This document shows, piece by piece, positions 24,457 through 33,342 of a stretch of DNA of 64,000 nucleotides. Numbering within the stretch: position 1 is the stretch's first letter; every line of letters begins with the position of its first letter. The notes beneath the pieces were generated by a model, which saw only the letters and a program-made list of their open reading frames with translations, ran no database searches and had not been told where the DNA came from. A program made the position numbers and the translations under genes. The DNA is from Streptomyces sp. NBC_00193 (GTDB taxonomy: Bacteria > Actinomycetota > Actinomycetes > Streptomycetales > Streptomycetaceae), in the NCBI RefSeq assembly GCF_026342735.1, contig NZ_JAPEMM010000001.1:1488001-1552000 (forward strand), written 5' to 3'.

Positions 24457-26001
24457 TCAGCGGACGCTCTGGGCGAACTGGAAGAACTTGTACGGGTCGT
24501 ACTTGGCCTTGACCGTGCGCAGCCGCTGGTAGTTCTCGGCGTAGTACGAGCGCTCCCAGTCGGGCAGCCGCGCGTCGATGAAGTTCTGGTAGGTCTCGCC
24601 GTTCGAGTACGGGTCGATGGCGGCGAAGCCCGCGTCGACCCAGCGGTTCGCGGAGGCCTTGGCCTCGTCGGCGACCGGCGCGACGGCGTTCGCGGTGAGG
24701 AAGCTGACCGAGAAGAGCGTGTCGCGGTGCACGTAGGCCGTCGCGGTGCGCGCCACCTTGTTGGCCTCGCCGCCCAGCGCGGAGATCTGCAGCTGACGCA
24801 TCTGGCCGGGCATCCGGTCGCTCTCGAAGACCTCCAGGGCCTTCGCCCAGCCCTCGCGCGGCATCGTCTGCTTGAACAGACGGCTGCGCCAGGCGCCGAA
24901 CGCGGCGCGCGGGACCTTGCCGCCCGGGCTGGTGTCGTCGCGGTGGCACTCGTCGACGGTGAGCTCGGCGCAGCGGTAGAGCTGCATCATCACGTTCTTG
25001 TACGGGGCGGTGAACTTCTGCTTGAACACCGGGGGCACACCGACGATCGAGAGGAGGCGGGCGATCTCCTCGTCGAAGGCGGGACCGGTGTCCACGGAGC
25101 CGAGGAAGATCGACGCGGTCGGGACGGTGCCGGGGGCGGCGTCCGTGAGCGTGACGTTCATGCCGCTGCCGATCGAGTGCGGCGCGTCGACCAGCCACTT
25201 CGCCCAGCCGTCGAGCATCTCCAGCGCCTGGGCGTAGGGCCAGACGATATTGATGGCCGCCACGTTGGTGAGGGGCGAGGGGGTGACGTCGTAGTGGGTC
25301 ACGATGCCGAAGTTGCCGCCACCGCCGCCGCGCAGGGCCCAGAAGAGGTCCCGGTGCTGCTCGGCCGAGGCGGTCACGATGCGGCCGTCGGCGAGGACCA
25401 CCTTCGCCGCGGTCACCTTGTCCGAGGCCATGCCGATGTGCCGGGTGAACAGGCCCATGCCGCCGCCCTGGAAGAACCCGCCCGCCGCGACGGTCGGGCA
25501 GTAGCCGCCGGATATGCCCAGCCCGGCCGGCGCGAGGGTGTTCGCGATGTCGACCAGCTGCGCGCCGGTGCCGATCCGCGCGGTGCCGTTGCCGGCGCCG
25601 AGGGTGACCTCGTTGAGCCCGGACACGTCGATGACGAGGCCCTGGGTCGTGGAGTAGCCGGCGGCGCTGTGGCCACCGCTGCGCGCCGCGACCTCGATGT
25701 CGTGGTTCTGGGCGAAGGTCAGACACTTCGCCACGTCGGAGGGGGTCTTGCAGTAGGCGACCGCGCGGGGGTTGGCGGCGTCGAACTGGACCTGGTAGAG
25801 CTGCTTCGCACGCTGGTAGTCCGCGTCGGACGGCAGGACCAGGTGTCCGCTGAGCCGCTCGTCCAGCCGGCCCCAGCGGATCCCGGACCGGGTCCGGGCG
25901 CCCACGGACGCGGAGGCGGAAGCGGGGAAGACGGCGGACGCGCCGGTCGCGGCGAGGGCGGCTCCGCCGGCGCCGACAAGGAACTTTCTGCGATCGATCA
26001 T
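24457..26001 (-). CDS. Tat-exported FAD-linked oxidase, berberine-bridge-enzyme family
   Basis: A 514-residue flavoprotein with a twin-arginine signal (DRRKFLVGAGGAALAATGAS, Ala-rich cleavage zone), a FAD-binding PCMH domain (VAARSGGHSAAGYST, with the His that commonly bonds FAD, and GGGMGLFTRHIG, GGGGGNFGIVT) and the C-terminal BBE motif with NGETYQNFIDARLPDWERSYYAENYQRL. Such enzymes perform oxidative cyclisation or ring closure. Here it may close a pyran or furan ring or oxidise the prenylated quinone outside the membrane. Start: ATG at 26001. A GTG at 26010 is possible. It lies between cyclase and hydroxylase genes on one transcript. Confidence 0.87.
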   Translation of the reverse strand: MIDRRKFLVGAGGAALAATGASAVFPASASASVGARTRSGIRWGRLDERLSGHLVLPSDADYQRAKQLYQVQFDAANPRAVAYCKTPSDVAKCLTFAQNHDIEVAARSGGHSAAGYSTTQGLVIDVSGLNEVTLGAGNGTARIGTGAQLVDIANTLAPAGLGISGGYCPTVAAGGFFQGGGMGLFTRHIGMASDKVTAAKVVLADGRIVTASAEQHRDLFWALRGGGGGNFGIVTHYDVTPSPLTNVAAINIVWPYAQALEMLDGWAKWLVDAPHSIGSGMNVTLTDAAPGTVPTASIFLGSVDTGPAFDEEIARLLSIVGVPPVFKQKFTAPYKNVMMQLYRCAELTVDECHRDDTSPGGKVPRAAFGAWRSRLFKQTMPREGWAKALEVFESDRMPGQMRQLQISALGGEANKVARTATAYVHRDTLFSVSFLTANAVAPVADEAKASANRWVDAGFAAIDPYSNGETYQNFIDARLPDWERSYYAENYQRLRTVKAKYDPYKFFQFAQSVR

Positions 26002-26122
26002 GTGCTGCACTGCCTCTTCTACCAGGGGTTCTTGCGTGCCGGATGGGTGAGTGCCGGGGCACTCGGGAGGGCGCTGACCGCGCCCTCCCTGATGCGAGCT
26101 CTGCTCTTACGGGGCTTTGCGC

Positions 26123-27889
26123 TTACGGGGCCTTCTGCTCCAGGACCTGCGCGAGCGCGGCGGCCAGCGCCTCGGCCGGGTTCTCCTCGCCGCCCGCGCT
26201 GCGCCAGGCGACGTGGTTGTCGGGCCGGACCAGGACGGCGCCGTCGGCGGCCGTCTGGCGGACCGCCTCCCACGCACCGTCGACGTCGGCGTACTCCGCG
26301 CCTTCACCGATGGCGACGGCGACGACCGGGACCGAGAACGTCTCCGACGCCCGGGCGGCCGCCTCGGACCACGCCGTCCCCTCGGGGCCGGTGATCAGGA
26401 CGAAGCCGGTGCGGGCACCGGTCAGGTCGTGCGTGGACAGGCGACGGCCGTCCCGCTCGATCCACGCGTGGGGCAGTCGGTGTCCCGGGCGGGTGGTGGG
26501 CTCGTACACGTCGCCCAGAGCCGAGCGGGCCGGCGGCCGGCTGCCGTCGGGCACGACGGCGCCCGCCTCGTAGGCGAAGCCGATCTCCACGTCGTGGGCC
26601 TGGCACTCGCCGCGGTGGGTCGCGAAGATCTCCGCGGCCCGCTGACGCTGGGCGGCGCCGACCGGGGTCGGGGCGAAGTAGCCGAAGAACACCGGCGTAC
26701 GGCGCTCCGGCGGGATGTGCTGGCCGAGGCCGATGGCCCCATCGATGACGACCTGGTGGTGGGAGGCCGCGGACATGGCCCAGCCCAGGTTGAACTGGCC
26801 GACCGGCTTGCGCTCCGCCTCGTAGGTGTCGAGCAGGCTGTCGGGAGCGTTGCCGGCGACGACCGCCGCCAGCTTCCAGGCGAGGTTGTGCGCGTCCTGG
26901 ATGCCGGTGTTCAGGCCGAGTCCGACGGCGGGCGGCTGGCGGTGCGCGGCGTCACCGGCGAGGAAGACCCGTCCGTGGCGGTAGTGCTCGGCGAGCACCG
27001 CCTCCACGGTCCAGCTCGTCACGTCGTGCAGGGTCACGTCCAGCTCGGGCAGGCCGAGGACCTCGCGGATCCGGGCGGTCACCGCCTGCGGGTCGGTGCG
27101 GTCCACGCCGGCGAGGTGGACGTGCAGACCCCACTCCTCGCAGTTCTTGCCCCAGGTCGGACCCATCTCGATGAGGGCGCTGGAGAGGTCCTGGCGGTAG
27201 GGGTTGAGGAACCAGGTGATGAGCGAGCCCTCGTTCCACACCTCCGACAGGTCGGCGGAGAAGTAGACCGTCGTGGCGTCGAACAGGGAGGGCAGGCCCT
27301 GCATGGTCACGCCGAGGGCCGCGCCGACCGTGCGGCCGCCGTCGGCCGCGATGGCGTACTGCGCCACGACCGTGGTGGTCTCACCGGTCTCGACGTCGCG
27401 GATCTCGGCGGTGACGCGGTCGCCCTCCTCGGAGATCGAGGTGAGCTCGTGGCCGAACAGGACGCGACCGGGATTGCGGCGCTCGGCGTGCTCGCGCAGG
27501 ATCGGCTCCAGCCGCACCTGGGGCAGCTTCGCCGACAGGGCGGGCCCGGCCGCCGCGTACGTCTCGCTGAGCCCGCCGCCGCCGAAGCCGTCCATCTCGT
27601 GGATCAGCCGCGCGTCCAGCGGACCGGCGCCGGTCAGCGTGGTCTGGTAGCGGACCTTGCCGAACTTCTCCAGGGGCGCGCCCTGTTCGCGCACCTCCGC
27701 GTCCAGACCGTGCTGGCGGAAGACCTCCATCGTGCGCTGGTTGATGTAGTGCGCCTTCGGCAGCCGCGAGGTGTCCGCGCGGCGCTCCACCAGCACGTGG
27801 CCGACCCCGTGGTCGGACAGGAAGGCGGAGGCCGACAGGCCCGTCCCGCCCCCGCCCACGATCAGGACCGGAACTTCGATGGTTCCCAT
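26123..27889 (-). CDS. FAD-dependent aromatic hydroxylase (PHBH/RdmE/TetX type)
   Basis: A 588-residue group A flavin monooxygenase. N-terminal GxGxxG (VLIVGGGGTGLSASAFL), the mid-protein Asp-Gly motif (AIAADGGRTVG) and GD motif (RVFLAGDAAHRQPPAVGLGLNTGIQDAHNLAWKL region) are all present, followed by the C-terminal thioredoxin-like domain typical of the larger aromatic hydroxylases. It uses NAD(P)H and oxygen to hydroxylate an aromatic ring, presumably the naphthoquinone. I chose the ATG giving MGTIEVPVLIVGG. A longer frame to 28018 would run into the prenyltransferase gene. Confidence 0.88.
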   Translation of the reverse strand: MGTIEVPVLIVGGGGTGLSASAFLSDHGVGHVLVERRADTSRLPKAHYINQRTMEVFRQHGLDAEVREQGAPLEKFGKVRYQTTLTGAGPLDARLIHEMDGFGGGGLSETYAAAGPALSAKLPQVRLEPILREHAERRNPGRVLFGHELTSISEEGDRVTAEIRDVETGETTTVVAQYAIAADGGRTVGAALGVTMQGLPSLFDATTVYFSADLSEVWNEGSLITWFLNPYRQDLSSALIEMGPTWGKNCEEWGLHVHLAGVDRTDPQAVTARIREVLGLPELDVTLHDVTSWTVEAVLAEHYRHGRVFLAGDAAHRQPPAVGLGLNTGIQDAHNLAWKLAAVVAGNAPDSLLDTYEAERKPVGQFNLGWAMSAASHHQVVIDGAIGLGQHIPPERRTPVFFGYFAPTPVGAAQRQRAAEIFATHRGECQAHDVEIGFAYEAGAVVPDGSRPPARSALGDVYEPTTRPGHRLPHAWIERDGRRLSTHDLTGARTGFVLITGPEGTAWSEAAARASETFSVPVVAVAIGEGAEYADVDGAWEAVRQTAADGAVLVRPDNHVAWRSAGGEENPAEALAAALAQVLEQKAP

Positions 27890-27954
27890 GTTCGTCTTCG
27901 TCCTTCCAGAAAATGACAGCCCGAAATGAGCAATGCGCAGGGGGGAGAGGGTGG

Positions 27955-28899
27955 TTAGACCGGGTTTTCCAGCGCCCCGTCTTCCAGTTGCATGATGTCG
28001 AGCACTCCGGGCTGCCACCGGTAATAGGACTGGAGCTTGTAGTACTCGCCGTCGGGCTGGGAGGCGACGGCGTACACGAACTTCGTGGTGGGATCCGCCG
28101 CGAGCACGTGCTTCACGAACCGCTCGACCTTCGGGTCCAGTTGGACGGTGAGCGAGGTCGGGTCCTCGGTGGCCACGGCGAAGCAGATCCGCTCGACCTT
28201 CGGGTTGTCCCAGTTCAGGGTCACGTAGATGCCGAAGGCCTGCCGGCCGAGTGCGAGCATCTGGTCGCTCGGCTCCGCCTGGTCGACCTCGCGGAGCATC
28301 GACCGCACGGCCTCCGGTGCGAAGCCGCCCGTGGGGGGCTCGCCGAAGTACACGTTGACGGTCTTGTGCTTGTAGTCGATCCCGAGCAGGCCGACCGTTT
28401 CGCCCATGCCGTACCGGTCGAAGAACTCGATGCTCTTCCCGAGGCTGGGCGGCATCGACGGAATTCCGGCGAGCTTGGAAATCGCCTGCAGGTCGTTCCG
28501 GGGAAAGACCAGCCAGATCTTCTTGAAACCGCGGACGACCCCGAAGTCGATTCCGTAGCTGTCGATCGGGCAGGCGTCCCGGATGTCCGAGAGCAGGGCA
28601 CCGACGGGGTGGTCCGTCCGCGGGGTCAGGCCGTGTTCCACGGCGAGCGCGTACGGGTCCACGTCCAGCGGGGTCGTGAACCGGCAGTCGAGCTCACCCT
28701 CGTGCTTCCGGCCGGTCCCGAGCCGGAACGCGACCACGGCCTGCGCGAGGGCGTCGCCGTACATGTCCAGGATGGGCAGGACCTTGTCCCGCGCGCACTC
28801 CACGTCCAGCAGGCCGGCCGCTTCCTCGATGGCCGCGTAGAGAACGTGCACCGGGCTTTCTTCGGTGCTCCCGGCCGCCTCACTCATGGCTGTCATCAT
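27955..28899 (-). CDS. ABBA-fold aromatic prenyltransferase (NphB/Fur7 family)
   Basis: A 314-residue soluble aromatic prenyltransferase without Asp-rich motifs. Conserved stretches of the NphB/CloQ group are visible: RFTTPLDVDPYALA, DFGVVRGFKKIWLVFP, GIDYKHKTVNVYFG, YVTLNWDNPKVERICFAV and YYKLQSYYRWQPGVLDIMQ. Length matches NphB. These enzymes attach a geranyl (or longer) chain to a dihydroxynaphthalene-type acceptor. It is the first gene of the five-gene run ending with the MMPL exporter and is preceded by a heptamer array. Three ATGs lie within the first five codons, so the exact start is open. Confidence 0.93.
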   Translation of the reverse strand: MMTAMSEAAGSTEESPVHVLYAAIEEAAGLLDVECARDKVLPILDMYGDALAQAVVAFRLGTGRKHEGELDCRFTTPLDVDPYALAVEHGLTPRTDHPVGALLSDIRDACPIDSYGIDFGVVRGFKKIWLVFPRNDLQAISKLAGIPSMPPSLGKSIEFFDRYGMGETVGLLGIDYKHKTVNVYFGEPPTGGFAPEAVRSMLREVDQAEPSDQMLALGRQAFGIYVTLNWDNPKVERICFAVATEDPTSLTVQLDPKVERFVKHVLAADPTTKFVYAVASQPDGEYYKLQSYYRWQPGVLDIMQLEDGALENPV

Positions 28900-28932
28900 C
28901 TTGACGCTTCATGTGGGCAAGACTCGGACACC

Positions 28933-28972
28933 GATCTTGCCGTCCACTGTTCCGCGACTTGACGCCGACTTG
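28933..28972. promoter_or_regulatory. SARP-type operator: four heptamers before the prenyltransferase operon
   Basis: GATCTTG (28933), CCACTGT (28944), CGACTTG (28955) and CGACTTG (28966) on the + strand, each 11 bases from the next, about 35 to 75 bases upstream of the minus-strand prenyltransferase start. The second unit is degenerate. Confidence 0.7.
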
Positions 28973-29106
28973 GCGGCGAACCCGCAGGCCGGGGCGCGGC
29001 TGTGTGTGCCCGGGTGCGGACATGCCGAGCTCCCGGCGGACCGGGGGCTCTCGTTGGAGCCCCGTCCGCCGGGAGCGTGGTGTGCGGCCCGCGGCCGCCG
29101 ACGGGC

Positions 29107-30675
29107 TCAGCCCTGCCGCAGGAGCTTCTCCTCAAGCCGGCGGGACAGTTCCACCCGGCGGGTCTTCATCGTGGCCGTACGGGGCAGTTCGGCAAGCGGG
29201 ATCTGGATCGGATCGGCCAGCTGGGGATATGCGGCGACGGCCGTGCGCCAGCGGTCACGGTCGAGCGGCTCGTCGCCGTGGGTGCAGACGATCGGGACGC
29301 CCCGGGAATCGGGGCCCAGTACGACGACGAGCTCGACCAGTTCCTCCAGCTTGTCCAGCACGAGGTCCTCGATCTCCAGGCTGCTGCCCACCCCGGGGAT
29401 CATGTCGATCTCCCGGTCGAGCATGTGCAGGCAGCCGAACTTGCTGCGGTAGCCGACGTCCCCGGTGCGCCACCAGCCGTCGTGCACGTTGGCGTCGTAG
29501 CGCTCCTGCTCACCGTGGTACGTCTTGGCTATGCCGTCCCAACGGGCGTCGATGAGCCCGGGGTTCTGCGCGGAGGGCCGCTTGCCGTTCTGGCTCACCA
29601 GCCGCACCCGCGCGCTGCCCGGCAGCGGGTAGCCCACGCAGCGCCCGTCCATCCGGTGCGCGGACCAGCGGTAGTACGGCCGGCCGACGGCCGGGCCGAC
29701 CTCGCTCTGCCCGTAGATCTGGAAGAACTGCGCCCTGCGCGCGGAGGCCCCGAGGAGCCGGCGGACCGTCCTCGGGTGGATCGCGTCGAAGGTGCTGCTG
29801 AAGTACTTCACCGAGGCGAAGGGCTTGCGGGGATCGTCGGCCAGGTTCTCCCACGCCAGGAAGGAGTTGGGGAGCGCCTCGATCAGGCCCGGCCGGTGCT
29901 TCAGGAAGAACTCGGCGACGTCCTCGGGGGCGCCGCGGTTGACCAGCAGCACCGGCATGCCCTTGGTGAGGCACAGGGCCATCGCCGCGAACATCCGGGA
30001 GTGGCCGAAGGCGATGTGGATCGCGACCGTCTCCCGCTTGCGCATCAGCGCGAGCAGGACCAGCTGCGGCCGCAGCCGGGCGCGCATCGTCCGAGGGGTG
30101 TGCACCACGAGCTTGGGTATCCCGGTGGTGCCGGACGTGTGCGTGATCATCGCCGGCTCGTCCAGGCCCTGCAGGCGGGGACGTACACCCGGCGAGCCTG
30201 CGAGCTCGGCGAGCGAGACCACTCCGGGGGCGGACTCCCCCACGCTGATCACGCTCCGGGTGAGCTCGGCGAGCGGCAGCCCGGCCAGCGCCTCCAGCTT
30301 GGGGCCGTCCGTGAGCAGGTGCGGCTTGTCGAGCCGCTCCATGAGGGCGGCGAGGGTCGGGCCGTCCAGCGTGTGCGACAGCATGACCGGGACCGCGCCC
30401 GTGCGCGCCACCGCGGTGGCCAGCAGCCAGACGTCGAAGTTGGCCGCCTTGTGGACCACCACGTGCTCGCCGGCCTTCACCCCGGCGGCCGAGATCCGGC
30501 CCGCGAGGTCCTCCACGTGCCCGGCGAGTTCGGCCACCGTCAGGCGCCGGCCCGCCCCGGGCAGGACGTCGAGGTCGTGATCGAGGGTCAGCGGCGTCGC
30601 ACCGTTGGCCACCGCGGCCCGTTCCGGGACGGACCCGAGATAGAGACCCTGCTTGTGTATCGAATTCCGCCTCAT
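29107..30675 (-). CDS. AMP-forming ligase (ANL family), candidate CreM-like diazotase
   Basis: A 522-residue adenylate-forming enzyme with the core motifs A3 (THTSGTTGIPKLVVH), A5 (QIYGQSEVGP), A7 (WWRTGDVGY) and the C-terminal catalytic Lys in TMKTRRVELSRRL. The family makes acyl-AMP and often acyl-CoA. In cremeomycin-type pathways one member (CreM) instead activates nitrous acid to diazotise an aryl amine, and the presence of a CreE/CreD pair and an aminotransferase here makes that role attractive. An acyl-CoA ligase role cannot be excluded by sequence alone. It is read on its own from a promoter with four heptamers and forms the right edge of the cluster. Confidence 0.8.
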   Translation of the reverse strand: MRRNSIHKQGLYLGSVPERAAVANGATPLTLDHDLDVLPGAGRRLTVAELAGHVEDLAGRISAAGVKAGEHVVVHKAANFDVWLLATAVARTGAVPVMLSHTLDGPTLAALMERLDKPHLLTDGPKLEALAGLPLAELTRSVISVGESAPGVVSLAELAGSPGVRPRLQGLDEPAMITHTSGTTGIPKLVVHTPRTMRARLRPQLVLLALMRKRETVAIHIAFGHSRMFAAMALCLTKGMPVLLVNRGAPEDVAEFFLKHRPGLIEALPNSFLAWENLADDPRKPFASVKYFSSTFDAIHPRTVRRLLGASARRAQFFQIYGQSEVGPAVGRPYYRWSAHRMDGRCVGYPLPGSARVRLVSQNGKRPSAQNPGLIDARWDGIAKTYHGEQERYDANVHDGWWRTGDVGYRSKFGCLHMLDREIDMIPGVGSSLEIEDLVLDKLEELVELVVVLGPDSRGVPIVCTHGDEPLDRDRWRTAVAAYPQLADPIQIPLAELPRTATMKTRRVELSRRLEEKLLRQG

Positions 30676-30766
30676 GAGACCTCCGTCCAGACCCGCGTCG
30701 CTCCCGGTGTTCGCTGGACAACGGCGGTCTGTATAACGACACTTCGGAGCCCCAGCATCCGCCGGA

Positions 30767-30806
30767 GGACTTGGTCGGAACTGACCCGCGAGTTGGCCGC
30801 CACTTG
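30767..30806. promoter_or_regulatory. SARP-type operator: four heptamers before the AMP-ligase gene
   Basis: GGACTTG (30767), GAACTGA (30778), CGAGTTG (30789) and CCACTTG (30800) on the + strand with exact 11-bp steps, about 90 to 130 bases upstream of the ligase start. The pattern, including a weaker second unit, mirrors the other arrays of the cluster. Confidence 0.7.
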
Positions 30807-30820
30807 GCCTCGGCGTCGCC

Positions 30821-30880
30821 CGGCGGTACTCGGTGGCGCCCGGTGGTACTCGGTGGCGCTCGACGGTACTCGGTGGCGCT
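30821..30880. repeat. Three 20-bp tandem repeats
   Basis: Units at 30821, 30841 and 30861 share the core GGTACTCGGTGGCGC and differ at only a few positions. They lie just behind the heptamer array, between the cluster and the 3' end of the molybdenum hydroxylase operon. Confidence 0.6.
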
Positions 30881-30940
30881 CCGCGGGGCGGGCGCGGCGA
30901 GGGGCCGGCCCCTGGCGGAGCCGGCCCTCGGTGACCTGCG

Positions 30941-33340
30941 TCAGGAGCCGGTGAGGTGCTCCGGGCGGACCGGGGTCTTGGTCAGCTCCAGTCCGGTCGC
31001 GGCGCGGATCGCCGCGAGGACGGCCGGGGTGGAGGACAGGGTCGGGGCCTCGCCGATGCCCCGGACCCCGTACGGGGAGTGCGGGTCGCCCATTTCGAGG
31101 TAGTCGACCGGGAGCGTCGGCGTGTCGAGGATGGTCGGGAGCAGGTAGTCCGTGAAGGAGGGGTTCTTCACCTTCGCGGTCTTCGGGTCCACGATGATCT
31201 CCTCCATGATCGCGACGCCCAGGCCCTGGACGGTGCCGCCCTGGATCTGGCCGACCACGGACAGCGGGTTGAGCGCCTTGCCCACGTCCTGGGCGGTGGC
31301 GAGCTCGACGACCTTGACGAGGCCGAGCTCGGTGTCCACCTCCACGACCGCGCGGTGCGCGGCGAAGGAGTACTGGACGTGGCCGTTGCCCTGGCCGGTC
31401 CGCAGGTCGAAGGCTTCGGTGGGGCGGTGGCGCCACTCCGCCTCGATCTCCACGACCTCGTCCTCCAGGACGTCCACGAGGGCGACGAGGACCTCTCCCC
31501 CGTCCGTGACCACCTTCCCGTCCTCCAGGAGGAGTTCGGCGTCGGCCCACGCCGCGTGCCGGTCGCCGAACTTGCGCCGGCCGATCTCCAGGACCTTCTC
31601 GCGGACGAGCCCGCAGGAGTTCTTGATGGATCCGCCGGTCATGTACGTCTGGCGGCCCGCCGAGGTCGAACCGGCCGAGCCCACCCGGGTGTCGGCCGGG
31701 TGGATGGTGACCTGCTGGACACCGAGCTCGGTACGGGCGATCTGCGCGTGGATGGTGATGCCGCCCTGGCCGACCTCCGCCATGGCCGTGTGGACCAGCG
31801 CGACGGCCTCGCCGTTGATGACCTCCAGGCGCACCTTGGCCGTGGAGTAGTCGTCGAAGCCCTCGGAGAAGCCGACGTTCTTGATGCCGACGGCGTAGCC
31901 GACGCCGCGGACGACCCCCTCGCCGTGCGTGGTGTTCGACAGGCCGCCCGGCAGCGCGCGCACGTCGGCCGCGCCGTCGGCGCTCTCCCACTGGCGCTCG
32001 GGCGGCAGCGGGCGGGCCTTGACCCGGCGCAGCAGCTCGGCGACCGGGGCCGCGCCTTCGACGACCTGGCCGGTGGGCATGACCGTGCCCTGCTCCATGG
32101 CGTTGAGCTGCCGGAACTCCACCGGGTCCATGCCGAGCTTCGCGGCGAGCTTGTCCATCTGCGCCTCGTACGCGAAGCAGGCCTGGACGGCGCCGAACCC
32201 GCGCATCGCGCCGCACGGCGGGTTGTTCGTGTAGAGGCCGACCGCCTCGATGTCCACGTCGTCGATGACGTACGGGCCGACCGAGAGGGAGGCCGCGTTG
32301 CCGACGACCGAGGCCGTGGACGAGGCGTAGGCCCCGCCGTCGAGCACGATCTTGCACTTCATGTGCGTGAGCTTGCCGTCCCGGGTGGCGCCGTGCTCGT
32401 AGTACAGCTTCGCCGGGTGGCGGTGCACGTGGCCGAAGAAGGACTCGAAGCGGTTGTAGACCATCTTCACCGGCTTGCCCGTGCGCAGCGCGAGCAAGCC
32501 GGCGAGGATCTGCATCGAGATGTCCTCGCGGCCGCCGAAGGCGCCGCCGACGCCGGCCATCGTCATGCGGACCTTCTCCTCGGGCAGACCGAGGACCGGG
32601 GCGATCTGCTTGAGGTCCGAGTGCAGCCACTGGGTGGCCACGTACAGGTCGACTCCCCCGTCCTCGCAGGGCACCGCGAGGCCGGACTCGGGGCCGAGGA
32701 AGGCCTGGTCCTGCATGCCGAAGGTGTACTCGCCGGTGACGATGACGTCGGCGCGCTCCCGGGCCGCCGCCGCGTCCCCGCGGACGACGGGCTGGCGGTG
32801 CACGATGTTCGGGTGCGGGACGTGACCGGCGTGGTGGTCGTCGCGGTTCTCGTGGACGAGTACGGCGCCGGGTGCCAGGGCGGAGGCCTCGTCGGTGACG
32901 AGGGGCAGCTCCCGGTACTCGATCTTGATCTTGGCGGCGGCGCGGCGGGCCGTCTCCGGGTGGTCGGCCGCCACCAGGGCGACCGGCTCGCCGTGGTGGC
33001 GGACCTTGCCGTGCGCCAGGACCGGAGTGTCCTGGAACTCCATCCCGTAGTACTTGACCGGGGTCGGCAGGTCCTCGTAGGTCATGACCGCGTGGACGCC
33101 GGGCACGGTCAGGGCCTCGGAGACGTCGATGGACAGGATCTCGGCGTGGGCGACGGTGCTGCGGAGCGTCTGGCCCCACAGCATCTCCTCGTGCCACATG
33201 TCCGAGGAGTACGCGAACTCGCCGGTCACCTTCAGGGTGCCGTCCGGGCGCAGCGTCGACTCTCCGATGCCGCCCTTGGTGCGGGTGCCCTGGGTGCCCT
33301 GGGTGACCTCGGTGGGAATGCCGGTGGTGGTGCCAGCCAT
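30941..33340 (-). CDS. Xanthine dehydrogenase-type molybdopterin-binding subunit
   Basis: A 799-residue large subunit of a molybdenum hydroxylase. It shows the two family domains: the small Ald_Xan_dh_C-like part (ALTVPGVHAVMTYEDLPTP) and the long Mo-cofactor part (GVGGAFGGREDISMQ, PCGAMRGFGAVQACFAYE, GEVGQGGITIHAQIARTELGV region, GVRGIGEAPTLSSTPAVLAAIR with the catalytic Glu region). I chose the ATG at 33340, two bases after the stop of the 2Fe-2S gene. An open frame continues upstream but only as a shadow. The divergent PucR regulator suggests purine catabolism (xanthine/hypoxanthine). Confidence 0.9.
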   Translation of the reverse strand: MAGTTTGIPTEVTQGTQGTRTKGGIGESTLRPDGTLKVTGEFAYSSDMWHEEMLWGQTLRSTVAHAEILSIDVSEALTVPGVHAVMTYEDLPTPVKYYGMEFQDTPVLAHGKVRHHGEPVALVAADHPETARRAAAKIKIEYRELPLVTDEASALAPGAVLVHENRDDHHAGHVPHPNIVHRQPVVRGDAAAARERADVIVTGEYTFGMQDQAFLGPESGLAVPCEDGGVDLYVATQWLHSDLKQIAPVLGLPEEKVRMTMAGVGGAFGGREDISMQILAGLLALRTGKPVKMVYNRFESFFGHVHRHPAKLYYEHGATRDGKLTHMKCKIVLDGGAYASSTASVVGNAASLSVGPYVIDDVDIEAVGLYTNNPPCGAMRGFGAVQACFAYEAQMDKLAAKLGMDPVEFRQLNAMEQGTVMPTGQVVEGAAPVAELLRRVKARPLPPERQWESADGAADVRALPGGLSNTTHGEGVVRGVGYAVGIKNVGFSEGFDDYSTAKVRLEVINGEAVALVHTAMAEVGQGGITIHAQIARTELGVQQVTIHPADTRVGSAGSTSAGRQTYMTGGSIKNSCGLVREKVLEIGRRKFGDRHAAWADAELLLEDGKVVTDGGEVLVALVDVLEDEVVEIEAEWRHRPTEAFDLRTGQGNGHVQYSFAAHRAVVEVDTELGLVKVVELATAQDVGKALNPLSVVGQIQGGTVQGLGVAIMEEIIVDPKTAKVKNPSFTDYLLPTILDTPTLPVDYLEMGDPHSPYGVRGIGEAPTLSSTPAVLAAIRAATGLELTKTPVRPEHLTGS

Positions 33341-33342
33341 GA

